A DNA stretch of 64,000 nucleotides from Phocaeicola plebeius (lineage in GTDB: Bacteria; Bacteroidota; Bacteroidia; Bacteroidales; Bacteroidaceae), in contig NZ_QSQT01000016.1 in assembly GCF_003437535.1 (NCBI RefSeq), positions 1 through 64,000 of the forward strand, in the 5' to 3' direction. The notes under the pieces are model-generated. The model did not search any database. It was not told the DNA's origin and saw only the letters and a list, made by a program, of their open reading frames with translations. Below, piece by piece: positions 17,024 to 25,970 of the stretch. A program made the translations under genes and the position numbers. Position 1 is the stretch's first letter. Each line of letters begins with the position of its first letter.

Positions 17024-18139
17024 ATGACATTTATGAGTAAGGAATTTTTAAGAAAGTCAAAAGAGGATAAACCAGTAGTAGCAATATGTTACGACTTTGA
17101 TAAAACGTTGTCTCCTGATGATATGCAGGCTCAAGGGTATATTCAATCGGTTGGATATGAAGTCGAGTCTTTCTGGAAAGAATCGAACGGATTGGCTGAA
17201 GAAAACGACATGGACCAAAACCTTGCCTATATGTTTACAATGATTCAAAAAGCTCATGGAAAGTTTGTTTTTAACAGAGAGGCCTTAATGGATTATGGAG
17301 CGAAAGTAAAGTTATTTCCTGGTGTAGATACGTGGTTTAAAAGAATCAGGGAATATGGAGAAAGTAAGGGGGTAATTGTGGAACATTACATCATATCTTC
17401 TGGGCTGAAAGAAATGATTGAAGGAACTAAGGTTGCAGATGAATTTGAGAAAATCTATGCTAGTTCATTTTATTATGATAAAGATGGTGTAGCTCAGTGG
17501 CCTGCACAAGTTATAAATTATACAAGCAAGACACAATTTCTTTTTAGAATAGAAAAAGGAACATTGGATGTAAATGATTTCGCCGTCAATGATTATTTTG
17601 AGCCCGAGAATATTCGTATTCCTTTTAGAAACATGATTTATATAGGTGACAGCGATACTGATATGCCATGTATGAAACTTATTAATACCAATTCCGGCCA
17701 TTCAATAGGAGTTTTTAATCCGGAAACTCAAGATAAGAGAAAAGTGTACAAAATGATGGAAGATAAAAGGATTAAATATTTTGCTCCGGCAGATTATACA
17801 GAAAATTCAGAATTGGATATTCTCGTAAAAACTATAATTGAACAAACGGCTTCAAATGAAAAACTTGTGTCTTTTCATTATAAAAATCAAAAGGAGCAGC
17901 TCAATCAGAATATAAATGTAGAGGTTCAAGAAGTTAAAGAAAAAGAAAAACTCATATTGGATTTGGAAAACAGTAATAGTTTTGCGCGGACTCATTTTGT
18001 TATTTCAAAATTGAAGGCTTTCAATAACTGGAGTGATAAAGAAAGACAACAATTAAAGCAAATAGCAGAGAAAAATAATCAAGTATCTTACATAAAAGAT
18101 GACGAAGACATAGCGTTTTTCTATTCGTCCCTTGGGTAG
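17024..18139 (+). CDS. HAD family hydrolase
   Basis: The 371-residue protein has HAD motif I YDFDKTLSPDD (about residues 24-34) and motif IV GDSDTDMPCMKLI (about 210), so phosphatase or phosphotransferase chemistry with an aspartyl nucleophile is likely. HYIISSGL near 120 fits motif II. The C-terminal 100 residues are charged and helical and match nothing I recognise. An ATG at 17033 (MSKEFLRKS) is an equally good start. It is clearly more AT-rich than dnaK and is the first gene of the island. Substrate unknown. Confidence 0.8.
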   Translation: MTFMSKEFLRKSKEDKPVVAICYDFDKTLSPDDMQAQGYIQSVGYEVESFWKESNGLAEENDMDQNLAYMFTMIQKAHGKFVFNREALMDYGAKVKLFPGVDTWFKRIREYGESKGVIVEHYIISSGLKEMIEGTKVADEFEKIYASSFYYDKDGVAQWPAQVINYTSKTQFLFRIEKGTLDVNDFAVNDYFEPENIRIPFRNMIYIGDSDTDMPCMKLINTNSGHSIGVFNPETQDKRKVYKMMEDKRIKYFAPADYTENSELDILVKTIIEQTASNEKLVSFHYKNQKEQLNQNINVEVQEVKEKEKLILDLENSNSFARTHFVISKLKAFNNWSDKERQQLKQIAEKNNQVSYIKDDEDIAFFYSSLG

Positions 18140-18148
18140 TTTATTATT

Positions 18149-18262
18149 CTATTTCTGTGTCATCCAAGAATTCGTCATAATATAAGACACTGTCCAAAAT
18201 TTTCCATAGCTTTCACCATCGTATTTCTTCACTATTGCTGGAAAATGGATGCCATTAAATAT
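18149..18262 (-). pseudogene. In-frame coding remnant after the TOTE stop codon
   Basis: Directly after the TAA that ends the TOTE gene (18263-18265), the same minus-strand frame stays open for 37 codons to a TAG at 18149. The product has normal protein-like composition (pieces include FPAIVKKYDGESYGKFW and TVSYIMTNSWMTQK). It has no start codon near its beginning. It may be the tail of another gene joined by deletion, or a C-terminal extension separated by a nonsense change. No homology assigned. Confidence 0.35.
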
Positions 18263-21196
18263 TTAATGGGATATACGAATGTCAGAACCACGTGGATTCA
18301 TATGTTCATCGTACATGATATCAAGTAGCTCATTTGCAAGTTTACCATCTGTGATTTTAATAATGTTATCTTCTTCTGTTACATAGCCAAGTATATTGAT
18401 ACTGCCATACCAGACCGTGGACCTATCTATGATACACGAGGATAAAGATAGTTTAGGTACAATCTTTACATATAATCCTAAACTTTTTAGATAATTCGTC
18501 TGACTGCTTTCCTCTGATGTAAGAATTGCAATTTGAACACCACTTACATGAAACTCTCTGAGCATTTTAACAAATGTGTTTCGTTCTGTACGATAGAGTT
18601 TTGGAGAGGATATGACAATAGATTGTCTTGAACTTTTCAAATTTTGCATAAATGCCAAACGGAATGTGTTACCATTGAAAATCTGTCCTTCATATGATGA
18701 TGTTTGTAAGTCATCTGTATTATCAAACAGTGTCTGAGTATCTTTTGACAGTACACGATAACCGATGGCAGAGTATCCTTTTAGGCGTTTACGATACATA
18801 TTCTCACAAACAGGTTCGTGTATATCAATATAGTCATAAATACGAACATCTTTCTTGCCCTCATTCTCACGGTGCAAACGTCCGGCATATTGTGCCACCA
18901 ATCCTTTCCATGAGATTGGTAGTGCCAAAAACAGTGTATCAAGTCGTGGATAGTCAAATCCCTCTCCCACATATTTTCCCGTGGCTACTATTACAAGAGG
19001 GGCATCTTTGGGTATATCCTGTAACTTTTGCAGCGTTTCTCTCTTGTTCTTTGCAGTCCCTTCTCCTGTGAGTTGTATGATGTTGGCTACATGCTGCTTC
19101 AACATTTCGGCAAGCAATTCTACATGAGAAGTTCTGGCAGTAAGTATTATAGGTGTTCGGCCTGCAGCCACAACATTAAGGACATCCTCTATTATAAGAT
19201 TATTCCGTATTTCCGATTCTGCGAGGGATTGTGATAGTGCCGTAAACGATTGTTTATCATCGGTAACAGGTCTGTAAGATGTAAATCTCGGCACAAGATA
19301 ACGCTGGAACGACTGCTGCTGTATCTGTGCCTTGGCATCGGCAAAAAAACGAATCGGACTGCATTGCATGAAGATAATAGGCTGCAAACCATCTTTGCGG
19401 ATAGGAGTGGCAGTAAGTCCATAGACATAATGTGCCGTAACGTGTTTTAATACATTCTCGAATGTGATGGAAGATACGTGATGACACTCGTCCACAATGA
19501 CCATCCCGTATTCTTTTACAAAAGGCTTGACTTCGTCATTGTCAAAACATGACTGTATAAGAGCTATATCAATAACGCCATGCAACGTGTTAGAGGTAGA
19601 ATCAAGACACCCGACCGGAGAAAAAGCCTTCTTCCTGCCTCGTTTCTTGGAAATCTCCTCTTCTGTAAAATTTATGTCAAGAAATTCAGACAGACATTCA
19701 TGCCATTGCATAAGCAATGCCTTGGAGTGTACCAGAATAAGTGTATTTGTCTTTCTTCTGGCAATCAGAGCCGCGGCTGTAACAGTCTTTCCAAAGGCTG
19801 TTGTTGCAGACAACACTCCGTTGGAATATGGCATGAGGGCATTAATGGCATCCAACTGTTCATCGCGTTCCTTTCCTTTGAATATTACGCCAATAGGTTT
19901 ACCATGATTTGTATTATTAACTATTTCATAATCAATTTTGAGGGAATACAGTATGTCGATAATGGCATCCTCGCACCCCCGAGGCATTGCCAGATATTCA
20001 TCGGTAAAATCTGCACGGCAGATAATACGAGGAATGTTATATGTGGAAATACGCATCGCTTGTTTGCTGTAAAATTCAGGATTTTTGAACGCCGCAATAT
20101 GTTTCAAATGATTACTAGCCTTATCTGAAATAGACTTTAAAGGAATATATATCCTGTCTGATTTATGTATTATAAGTCTGCCGTTAAAGTCTTCCTGGCT
20201 CACATCTTGTACGACTGGTATTTCCCACGGTTTATTTTCCGAAGATGTGGCCAATGTTCCAAAATCTTCCTGCTGATGCTGTGTCAATAATGCATCTACG
20301 GTATCTTCATCTATTTTTCTTACATTGTATAGGTATGTCCATTGATCCTGGAACGGGAGAAACTGATCATCTACAAAAATGCTGTTTCCTGCTTTCCTGG
20401 CTTTTCCCTGCAATGGTAACGCAATGAGATTGCTGAATCCGCCTTCCGGTACTTTATCCTGATTGGGAAAGAAACGATCGTATGAATCGAATGTAATCCG
20501 TCCATTGCGCTTCATGGCTTCCGTAAGAATTGTATTGCCTAATTTCCTTACTTTGCAGGCCGGTATGGGTTCATTAAAGAAAGTCCACACATGCGCACCA
20601 TTGCCAGAGCCAGAGCGTGAGCGTTCTATACTGAACGGAATTCTCCACTCTCTACAAATGGAAATAAATGCCAATACGTCGTTCTTATATCCATGAGTGC
20701 AATTTTTGTCATCAAAATCAGCACACAGGAAAGAACATTTATTATCAGAATTAACGACGTACAGACCGATAACATCACATCCGTTCTCATCTTTACCTTC
20801 CAGATGTCGGTATATGTCTTGATTGGTTAACGGGGCAAAATTGCGGTTGGGACACTCTGCGCATTTATGCTTTTTCTTGTCACATATTCCTCTACGCCAT
20901 TCGTTGATGCAGACAGGTTGATAACCACCCTTTTCTGTGGTTTTGCTGAACCATCGTCGTGCAAATACATCATCTCGTCCCTTGAAAAAGTTACGGAACA
21001 ATGCAATTTTCTCATCAATAGAGAGTTTGATTGGAGGATATATTATGGAAGAAAATGCTGTGCTTTCATCAGCACATTTGATGGTGGAATACACTATACC
21101 ATGCTGTGAAAGTATTGACTTCAGTTCTTCATTTTCGGCAAGCAGAGCATTGTATTTAATGACAAGCGCATTGTATTTCTCTTGAAAACTGTCCAT
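18263..21196 (-). CDS. TOTE-type primase-helicase with C-terminal PLD-like domain
   Basis: The 977-residue protein has four parts. A short N-terminal coiled coil (about 5-35) is followed by an archaeo-eukaryotic primase domain of the TOTE type (about 60-300): Cys cluster C105, C112, C115; catalytic-type CADFDD at 158-163; SRSGSGNGAHVW at 193-204. Then comes an SF2 helicase (about 440-800) with ATTAFGKT Walker A at 464-471, VDECHH at 568-573, GLTATPIRKDG at 593 and QYAGRLHRENEG. The C-terminal PLD-like domain (about 840-965) ends in IIDRSTVWYGSINILGY and lacks a clear HxK motif. TOTE proteins are known as biological-conflict (defence) modules linked to mobile DNA. It is third in an operon behind the SatD-like and DUF3307 genes, 3 bp after the latter's stop. 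Confidence 0.78.
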   Translation of the reverse strand: MDSFQEKYNALVIKYNALLAENEELKSILSQHGIVYSTIKCADESTAFSSIIYPPIKLSIDEKIALFRNFFKGRDDVFARRWFSKTTEKGGYQPVCINEWRRGICDKKKHKCAECPNRNFAPLTNQDIYRHLEGKDENGCDVIGLYVVNSDNKCSFLCADFDDKNCTHGYKNDVLAFISICREWRIPFSIERSRSGSGNGAHVWTFFNEPIPACKVRKLGNTILTEAMKRNGRITFDSYDRFFPNQDKVPEGGFSNLIALPLQGKARKAGNSIFVDDQFLPFQDQWTYLYNVRKIDEDTVDALLTQHQQEDFGTLATSSENKPWEIPVVQDVSQEDFNGRLIIHKSDRIYIPLKSISDKASNHLKHIAAFKNPEFYSKQAMRISTYNIPRIICRADFTDEYLAMPRGCEDAIIDILYSLKIDYEIVNNTNHGKPIGVIFKGKERDEQLDAINALMPYSNGVLSATTAFGKTVTAAALIARRKTNTLILVHSKALLMQWHECLSEFLDINFTEEEISKKRGRKKAFSPVGCLDSTSNTLHGVIDIALIQSCFDNDEVKPFVKEYGMVIVDECHHVSSITFENVLKHVTAHYVYGLTATPIRKDGLQPIIFMQCSPIRFFADAKAQIQQQSFQRYLVPRFTSYRPVTDDKQSFTALSQSLAESEIRNNLIIEDVLNVVAAGRTPIILTARTSHVELLAEMLKQHVANIIQLTGEGTAKNKRETLQKLQDIPKDAPLVIVATGKYVGEGFDYPRLDTLFLALPISWKGLVAQYAGRLHRENEGKKDVRIYDYIDIHEPVCENMYRKRLKGYSAIGYRVLSKDTQTLFDNTDDLQTSSYEGQIFNGNTFRLAFMQNLKSSRQSIVISSPKLYRTERNTFVKMLREFHVSGVQIAILTSEESSQTNYLKSLGLYVKIVPKLSLSSCIIDRSTVWYGSINILGYVTEEDNIIKITDGKLANELLDIMYDEHMNPRGSDIRISH

Positions 21197-21199
21197 CTG

Positions 21200-21892
21200 T
21201 TATTTTGTTACCATTAAACCACACAGCAATGCAATTCCAAAACTTAGAAACGTTCCGGCAAGGACATACTCTGTTTTTGCTGTATCCGTGTCTTTGAATC
21301 GAAGTATGGATTTTGCCGCTATGATAAAACCGATTGCTTCATATTGCCCAAGGATAACGAATATGATGGTAAGAATTCGTTCTAAATTTCCAATTAACGC
21401 TCCTGCATTTTTGATGTTTTCACAGGATTGTGTTTCTCCAACTTGATATTTTTTTAAGACCAACTTAATCAGGATGTTTGCAGGCTTGATGCACAATAAT
21501 ATCGCTAATATGAACAGAGGTATTGAGAAGCTGCCATTGCAATCCATTGATTGGATTGGTAGCTTTGTTGTAGTGTCAAAGGAAGATGTCACTATAATCA
21601 ATATCGCCCAATGAACAATCTGATCAATCACAAAATTCCATAATCCTTTTGGGCTATATGTTTTGATAACATCTATCACCAGATGGGAAAAAGCAATGGC
21701 AAGGGCATAAAATCTGAATTCATAAACAGGAACAACTACCCATGATACCACACCGATAATAAGCGAATGCACATACAGGAACCAGCTTTTGAATTTCCTT
21801 TCCTCTTTCTGTGTACAATATTTATCATTTTACAGGTAGAAGTCGCCTATGACATGTGCCAATATCAGACTTAAGAATAACCAACTATTCAT
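21200..21892 (-). pseudogene. DUF3307 membrane protein with an internal ochre codon
   Basis: Read from ATG 21892 on the minus strand, the frame starts MNSWLFLSLILAHVIGDFYL, the typical DUF3307 N terminus, and then meets TAA at codon 21 (21830-21832), where the family has glutamine (LQ). A single C-to-T change explains it. The frame then continues in register (DKYCTQKEERKFKSWFLYVH) to the end at 21200 with several transmembrane segments. A restart at ATG 21772 would give a 190-residue protein lacking the first conserved membrane segment. DUF3307 genes often sit beside SatD-like genes, as here (8-bp overlap). Function not known. Confidence 0.7.
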
Positions 21893-22556
21893 ATTCCTCA
21901 AAATTTACCTGTTCAAAATATTTTATGGCTTCTTCTATACAATACCATTTTGTGGCTGTAGAAGCATTATTTACACTGGCTTGGGATATACCCAATTTCT
22001 TAGCAATGTCTGCCTCTTTGAAACCAAGCAATTTATAGTAAACGACTTCACTTTGGCGCACAGTCATATCATTTAATATGGCATCGGCCAATAGGGCTAT
22101 AGTTTGTAATGGGGCAGATAATTGCTTGTTACTTGTTTGTACAGACATGGTTCCCTTATTTAAGGAACTCATTTCCTCAAGTGCACGTCCTGACAGATAT
22201 ATGGCCTCACCATCCCAAATGCCTTGTTCGGTATCCACTATTCTCATATCTCCGATACCAATAGCCATCCTTATTCCGTATGTATGGAAATTTTTCGTCT
22301 TTTCATTTTTAGCTGTGGAAAAAGATTTGATGCAGGATTTGATTATAAAGGCTATCCGGAATACGTTTGATACACTTTGCATTACGCACTCTATATAATC
22401 CCCTTTGATTTGGCGACCTTCAAAATCAGGATAACTCACTTTTAGCAAGCCAAATAATGATTCTATCCTTTGCTTTAATCCTATAGTTTCATTCACAGAC
22501 AAGGAAGTGGATGCTACTATATCTGCTGAAATTGTTGCAAACATATTATGGTTCAT
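21885..22556 (-). CDS. SatD-like regulator with C-terminal helix-turn-helix
   Basis: The 223-residue protein has an N-terminal nucleotide-cyclase-like fold signature (ATISADIVASTSL near 6-18, GIRMAIGIGD near 105) and a C-terminal HTH (about 165-205). The HTH contains MTVRQSEVVYYKLLGFKEADIAKKLGISQASVNNA, like a sigma-70 region 4 or FixJ helix pair. This architecture and the DUF3307 neighbour fit the SatD family. It probably regulates its own operon; AT-rich direct repeats lie just upstream (22615-22658). Confidence 0.65.
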   Translation of the reverse strand: MNHNMFATISADIVASTSLSVNETIGLKQRIESLFGLLKVSYPDFEGRQIKGDYIECVMQSVSNVFRIAFIIKSCIKSFSTAKNEKTKNFHTYGIRMAIGIGDMRIVDTEQGIWDGEAIYLSGRALEEMSSLNKGTMSVQTSNKQLSAPLQTIALLADAILNDMTVRQSEVVYYKLLGFKEADIAKKLGISQASVNNASTATKWYCIEEAIKYFEQVNFEEYE

Positions 22557-22567
22557 TGATTCGATGG

Positions 22568-22575
22568 CAAATGTA
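22568..22575 (-). promoter_or_regulatory. -7 box (TACATTTG) of the SatD-DUF3307-TOTE operon
   Basis: Minus-strand TACATTTG fits TAnnTTTG, 11 nt upstream of the ATG, with a TTGG about 19 nt further upstream as a possible -33 element. The leader would be very short. Confidence 0.5.
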
Positions 22576-22614
22576 TGAATTTTCTTTTATTTCGCCAATG
22601 ATTATAGGTAAAAT

Positions 22615-22658
22615 AATCTATAATAATAAAATATAGATAAATGAATCTATAATAATAA
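22615..22658. repeat. Direct repeats AATCTATAATAATAA upstream of the SatD operon
   Basis: Two identical 15-bp copies (22615-22629 and 22644-22658) lie 29 bp apart in a very AT-rich stretch, with TATAGAT/ATCTATA inverted copies between. They could be operator sites for the SatD-like regulator or an AT-rich unwinding region of the neighbouring mobile element. The spacer 22557-23163 also has an inverted repeat (22868-22883) and a hairpin (22933-22964), but no gene. Confidence 0.5.
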
Positions 22659-22867
22659 TTTATATACAATATAGCCTATAATTGAGTAGAAAGAAAATTA
22701 CTTGGTTTTTCCACTTACTTGATTCACTATAAAAAATTTTACCGGATAGCTAAATCTTTAATGTGGCATACAAACATTAGCCCCCAGATTTATATGCCCA
22801 TCGTGAACGAACAGAAAGAAAAAGCAGCTAATACATTACACATCGAAAATTTGACTTTGTAGGTCAT

Positions 22868-22883
22868 GGTGGAAACTTCCACC
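22868..22883. repeat. Perfect inverted repeat GGTGGAA-AC-TTCCACC
   Basis: A 7-bp perfect inverted repeat with a 2-bp centre in the 607-bp non-coding stretch before the mobilisable-element core. Possible end or operator of the element; role unproven. Confidence 0.4.
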
Positions 22884-22932
22884 TTTGAGCATCAATGACT
22901 TATAACAAAGAATCATAAACACATCATAATTT

Positions 22933-22964
22933 ACCCCTCATTAAACCCCTGCTTTTTGAGGGGT
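22933..22964 (+). terminator. Hairpin in the element leader
   Basis: ACCCCTCA pairs with TGAGGGGT around a 16-nt loop, followed by ATTTTG. Terminator-like, 200 bp before the HTH gene. Confidence 0.45.
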
Positions 22965-23128
22965 ATTTTGCATCATAGACACTCTCAATAGAGAGCATTT
23001 TACTATAAAAAGAGTTTGCTCCCTCTTTTATTATCCTTTTATGTTAATGAAAATTAAATCTATCGGTGGTGAATGAGTGGGTAATTGGTGGCTTTCAAGC
23101 ACCTATTTAGCACCCATAAACATACATA

Positions 23129-23136
23129 TATTTTTG
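23129..23136 (+). promoter_or_regulatory. -7 box (TATTTTTG) of the mobilisable-element operon
   Basis: A perfect TAnnTTTG box 28 nt upstream of the ATG at 23164. It could drive the whole HTH-primase-mob gene string to 27866. Confidence 0.55.
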
Positions 23137-23163
23137 CGGCATTAACTCTAAAATACGAAAGAT

Positions 23164-23517
23164 ATGGCTTATAAAGTAAATTCGTTGGAGGAGATGCCAA
23201 ATGCATTGTCCTACCTGATTGAGTCCGTAGAGGCTCTACAATCTAAAGTAAATGCCCTGCAGAATAAGCAGGCAAGTAATTCACCCAAGTGGATGGATAT
23301 AGATGAGCTCTGTGCTTACCTACCATCGCATCCTGCCAAGCAAACGGTTTATGGATGGGTTTCAGCCAAACAAATCCCCGTACATAAAATAAATAAGGCT
23401 CTGGCTTTTCTACAATCAGAAATTGATGACTGGTTGAAGAACAAATCGCATAAGACACAGGATGAACTGATGGAGGAAGCCAGACGATTTGTTGAATCCA
23501 AAAAGATTATCAGATGA
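23164..23517 (+). CDS. Helix-turn-helix (excisionase-like) DNA-binding protein
   Basis: The 117-residue protein has an N-terminal coiled coil (LIESVEALQSKVNALQNKQ) and a MerR/Xis-like helix-turn-helix (MDIDELCAYLPSHPAKQTVYGWVSAKQIPVHKINKALAFLQSEIDDWL). Proteins like this head the replication/mobilisation module of Bacteroides integrative mobilisable elements. Its TGATG stop-start overlap with the next gene (4 bp) indicates translational coupling. Confidence 0.8.
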   Translation: MAYKVNSLEEMPNALSYLIESVEALQSKVNALQNKQASNSPKWMDIDELCAYLPSHPAKQTVYGWVSAKQIPVHKINKALAFLQSEIDDWLKNKSHKTQDELMEEARRFVESKKIIR

Positions 23518-24113
23518 TGGGAACGGCTGATTATTGTTTTTCATTCTTTCGCAAGCCCATCCAGAACATCGAACCGATAAGAGCTGTAGGTATTGTGGAT
23601 GTGTACCGCTATATCACTGGGCATTATGCACAACCACAAACCGAAGCCTTGCGTCTGATGGCTACTTCTCCTGAAGCCAAAAGGTACAAAGCCACCCATT
23701 TTGACTATTGTACTTTTTCTGGACTATTCCGTAAACGGAATGAGAGGGAACTGATAATGCACTCCGGATTGATGTGTCTGGATTTTGATCATGTGGAAAA
23801 TATTATGGAACTAAAGCAAAAGTTACTCAACCATGAGTATTTTGATACGGAACTGTTATTTGTCAGTCCATCCGGTAATGGATTAAAATGGATAATACCC
23901 GTTGACTTGAAAGGCTGGGAACATTCCCGGTACTTTAAGGCTGTTACCAACTGTATCAAAGCAACAGGCTTGCCATTGGTAGATATGTCCGGAAGTGACG
24001 TTGCTCGTTCATGTTTTTTGCCACATGATCCACAAGCATATATTAACCCTAAATACAAAGATGATGTCAAAGAAAATATTTTTCGCCCAAGATTGGGAGA
24101 ATGTCCCTTCTGA
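23514..24113 (+). CDS. BT4734/BF3469 family primase-like protein (VirE N-terminal type)
   Basis: The 199-residue protein matches the BT4734/BF3469 family: YCFSFFRKPIQNIEPIRAVGIVDVYRYI at the N terminus, MHSGLMCLDFDHVEN (about 80-95, acidic catalytic-type residues), FVSPSGNGLKWIIPV (about 117-131) and DMSGSDVARSCFLPHDP. These motifs resemble an AEP-type primase core. Its end overlaps the DUF3987 gene by about 50 bp in another frame; this adjacent pair is the normal arrangement in Bacteroides mobile elements. Probable role: initiating replication of the excised element. Confidence 0.8.
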   Translation: MMGTADYCFSFFRKPIQNIEPIRAVGIVDVYRYITGHYAQPQTEALRLMATSPEAKRYKATHFDYCTFSGLFRKRNERELIMHSGLMCLDFDHVENIMELKQKLLNHEYFDTELLFVSPSGNGLKWIIPVDLKGWEHSRYFKAVTNCIKATGLPLVDMSGSDVARSCFLPHDPQAYINPKYKDDVKENIFRPRLGECPF

Positions 24114-25869
24114 AATACAGCAAACAGATATGCCAAGTATTACTCCACTATATAATAAGGTGGAGGAAGATGTGGAAAATATTGTCCGGGAAATAGAGCA
24201 GCGTGCCATTGATATAACACCCAATTATAAAGATTGGGTAGAATTGGGCTTTGCGCTTGTGGACGGATTGGGAGAAAATGGACGAGAGTATTATCACCGC
24301 ATTAGCAGGTTTTACCCTAACTATCAAAGGGAAGAAACCGACAAACAATATACACATTGTCTGCAATCCAAAGGACAAGGTATTACCATTCGTTCTTTTT
24401 TCCATCTTGCAAACCAAGCCGGAATTTCGCTGGCTCCATTCAACAAAGAACATTTATCCATTTTGCCAAATATCCAAAATGGAAAAACGGGTAAATGGAT
24501 AAAGTCAGAGGAAGAACTTCCGGCATTTCCTGAGTGTGTATTTGAGCATCTTCCCCCTTTTCTAAATGAGGTTGTCAACAATTCTATATCGCTGGATGAC
24601 CGTGATACAATATTGATTGGGGCGATTGTGTGTTTGTCTGTCTGCTTTCACAATATTTGTGGAGTGTACGATGAACGCATCGTTTATCCGAACCTTTATC
24701 TGTTTGTAGTAGCAGATGCCGGTATGGGGAAAGGTGCATTGACTTTATGCCGGGAACTTGTAGCACCTATCAATCGCAATTTGCATGAACTTTCAAAACG
24801 ATTGGAGCTGGAGTACAAGGAAGCAATGAACGCTTACATCAAAGGCAAGAAAGATGGTGGAATGACCATGCCAACTGAACCGCCTATGCGAATGCTTGTC
24901 ATTCCTGCCAACAGTAGCGCAAGTTCTTTCCTGAAGATATTGGGAGATAATGACGGAATCGGACTGCTATTTGAATCGGAAGGTGACACATTAAGCCAGA
25001 CTTTGAAGTCGGACTATGGTAATTATTCAGATGTATTACGAAAGGCATTTCATCATGAGTTAGTCAGTTTAAACCGCCGCAAGGACAGGGAATATTGCGA
25101 AGTCAGCAATCCAAGAGTGTCAGTCGCTTTGGCTGGAACTCCCGAACAGGTAAGGAAATTGATACCTGATGCGGAAAACGGTCTGATGAGCCGTTTCTGT
25201 TTTTATATCATTCGTTTCAATAGAGGTATAAGAAACGTGTTTGCCACAAATGATATTTCCCAATCCAAGAATGCCATGTTCAAACTGATGGGGGATAAAT
25301 TCTGCCATCTGCATGAAGAATTTGTCAGACAAGGCAATTATTCCTTTTCTCTTCCCTCTGATTTGCAGGAACACTTTATAGAATATCTCAGTCGGGTGAA
25401 TGAGGAATGTTGTGACGAAGTAGATAACAAGATGCAGGGTGTAGTCCGACGGATGGGGCTGATTGCCTATCGTATAATGATGGTGTTGACTGCTGTCCGA
25501 CATTTGGAGAATATGACTCACGAATCATCTTCCTCTAACAAGACTATACAATTGATTTGCCATAAGTATGACTATTCCATAGCCATGAGTATCTGTGAAA
25601 CCTTGCTTTGCCATGCAGTGTTCATCTATCGAAACTTGTCAGGAAATCAGCCCAAACGTTTACAATCCCTTTCACAAGAAACGGGCATTTACGCACGAAG
25701 GAATACCCTTTATAATATGTTGCCAGGAACATTCACCAAAAAAGATTATGACGCAACTGTTTTAGCTTTAGGTGAAAATGGAAGTACGGCAAACAAATGG
25801 ATAGAAGCCTTTATCAAAGATGGAAAACTAAGCCGAATAGAACAAGGTAAATATAGGAAGATTTTTTGA
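24064..25869 (+). CDS. DUF3987 helicase/primase-associated ATPase
   Basis: About 601 residues from the ATG at 24064 (another ATG lies at 24061; the open frame reaches back to 23995 inside the primase gene). The N-terminal region has the primase-C-like segment AIDITPNYKDWVELGFALVDGLGENGREYYHRIS. The DUF3987 P-loop domain carries VVADAGMGKGALT as Walker A, and LLFESEGDTLSQTL and VSVALAGTPEQVRKLI follow. Together with the upstream primase-like protein it likely forms the element's replication initiator/helicase. Confidence 0.8.
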   Translation: MSKKIFFAQDWENVPSEIQQTDMPSITPLYNKVEEDVENIVREIEQRAIDITPNYKDWVELGFALVDGLGENGREYYHRISRFYPNYQREETDKQYTHCLQSKGQGITIRSFFHLANQAGISLAPFNKEHLSILPNIQNGKTGKWIKSEEELPAFPECVFEHLPPFLNEVVNNSISLDDRDTILIGAIVCLSVCFHNICGVYDERIVYPNLYLFVVADAGMGKGALTLCRELVAPINRNLHELSKRLELEYKEAMNAYIKGKKDGGMTMPTEPPMRMLVIPANSSASSFLKILGDNDGIGLLFESEGDTLSQTLKSDYGNYSDVLRKAFHHELVSLNRRKDREYCEVSNPRVSVALAGTPEQVRKLIPDAENGLMSRFCFYIIRFNRGIRNVFATNDISQSKNAMFKLMGDKFCHLHEEFVRQGNYSFSLPSDLQEHFIEYLSRVNEECCDEVDNKMQGVVRRMGLIAYRIMMVLTAVRHLENMTHESSSSNKTIQLICHKYDYSIAMSICETLLCHAVFIYRNLSGNQPKRLQSLSQETGIYARRNTLYNMLPGTFTKKDYDATVLALGENGSTANKWIEAFIKDGKLSRIEQGKYRKIF

Positions 25870-25945
25870 GTGGCAAGTTTGTGTTTTAGTGTCACTAAAA
25901 CCTATGTGGCAAGCGGATAGAACTGCCACTCTCAAAAAATCAATT
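25870..25945 (+). other. Candidate oriT of the mobilisable element
   Basis: Directly upstream of mobC-relaxase is the perfect inverted repeat GTTTTAGTG-T-CACTAAAAC (25883-25901), flanked by two direct GTGGCAAG copies (about 25870 and 25906) and an AACTGCCACT that inverts part of them. Position and structure suit a relaxase-recognised origin of transfer. No nic site can be proved from sequence. Confidence 0.5.
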
Positions 25946-25970
25946 TATGCACATCAAAGTTTATATAAGT

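Noticed and set aside
22557..23163. tRNA or other structured RNA gene
   Set aside because: No cloverleaf could be drawn; the stretch is AT-rich repeats plus two simple hairpins.
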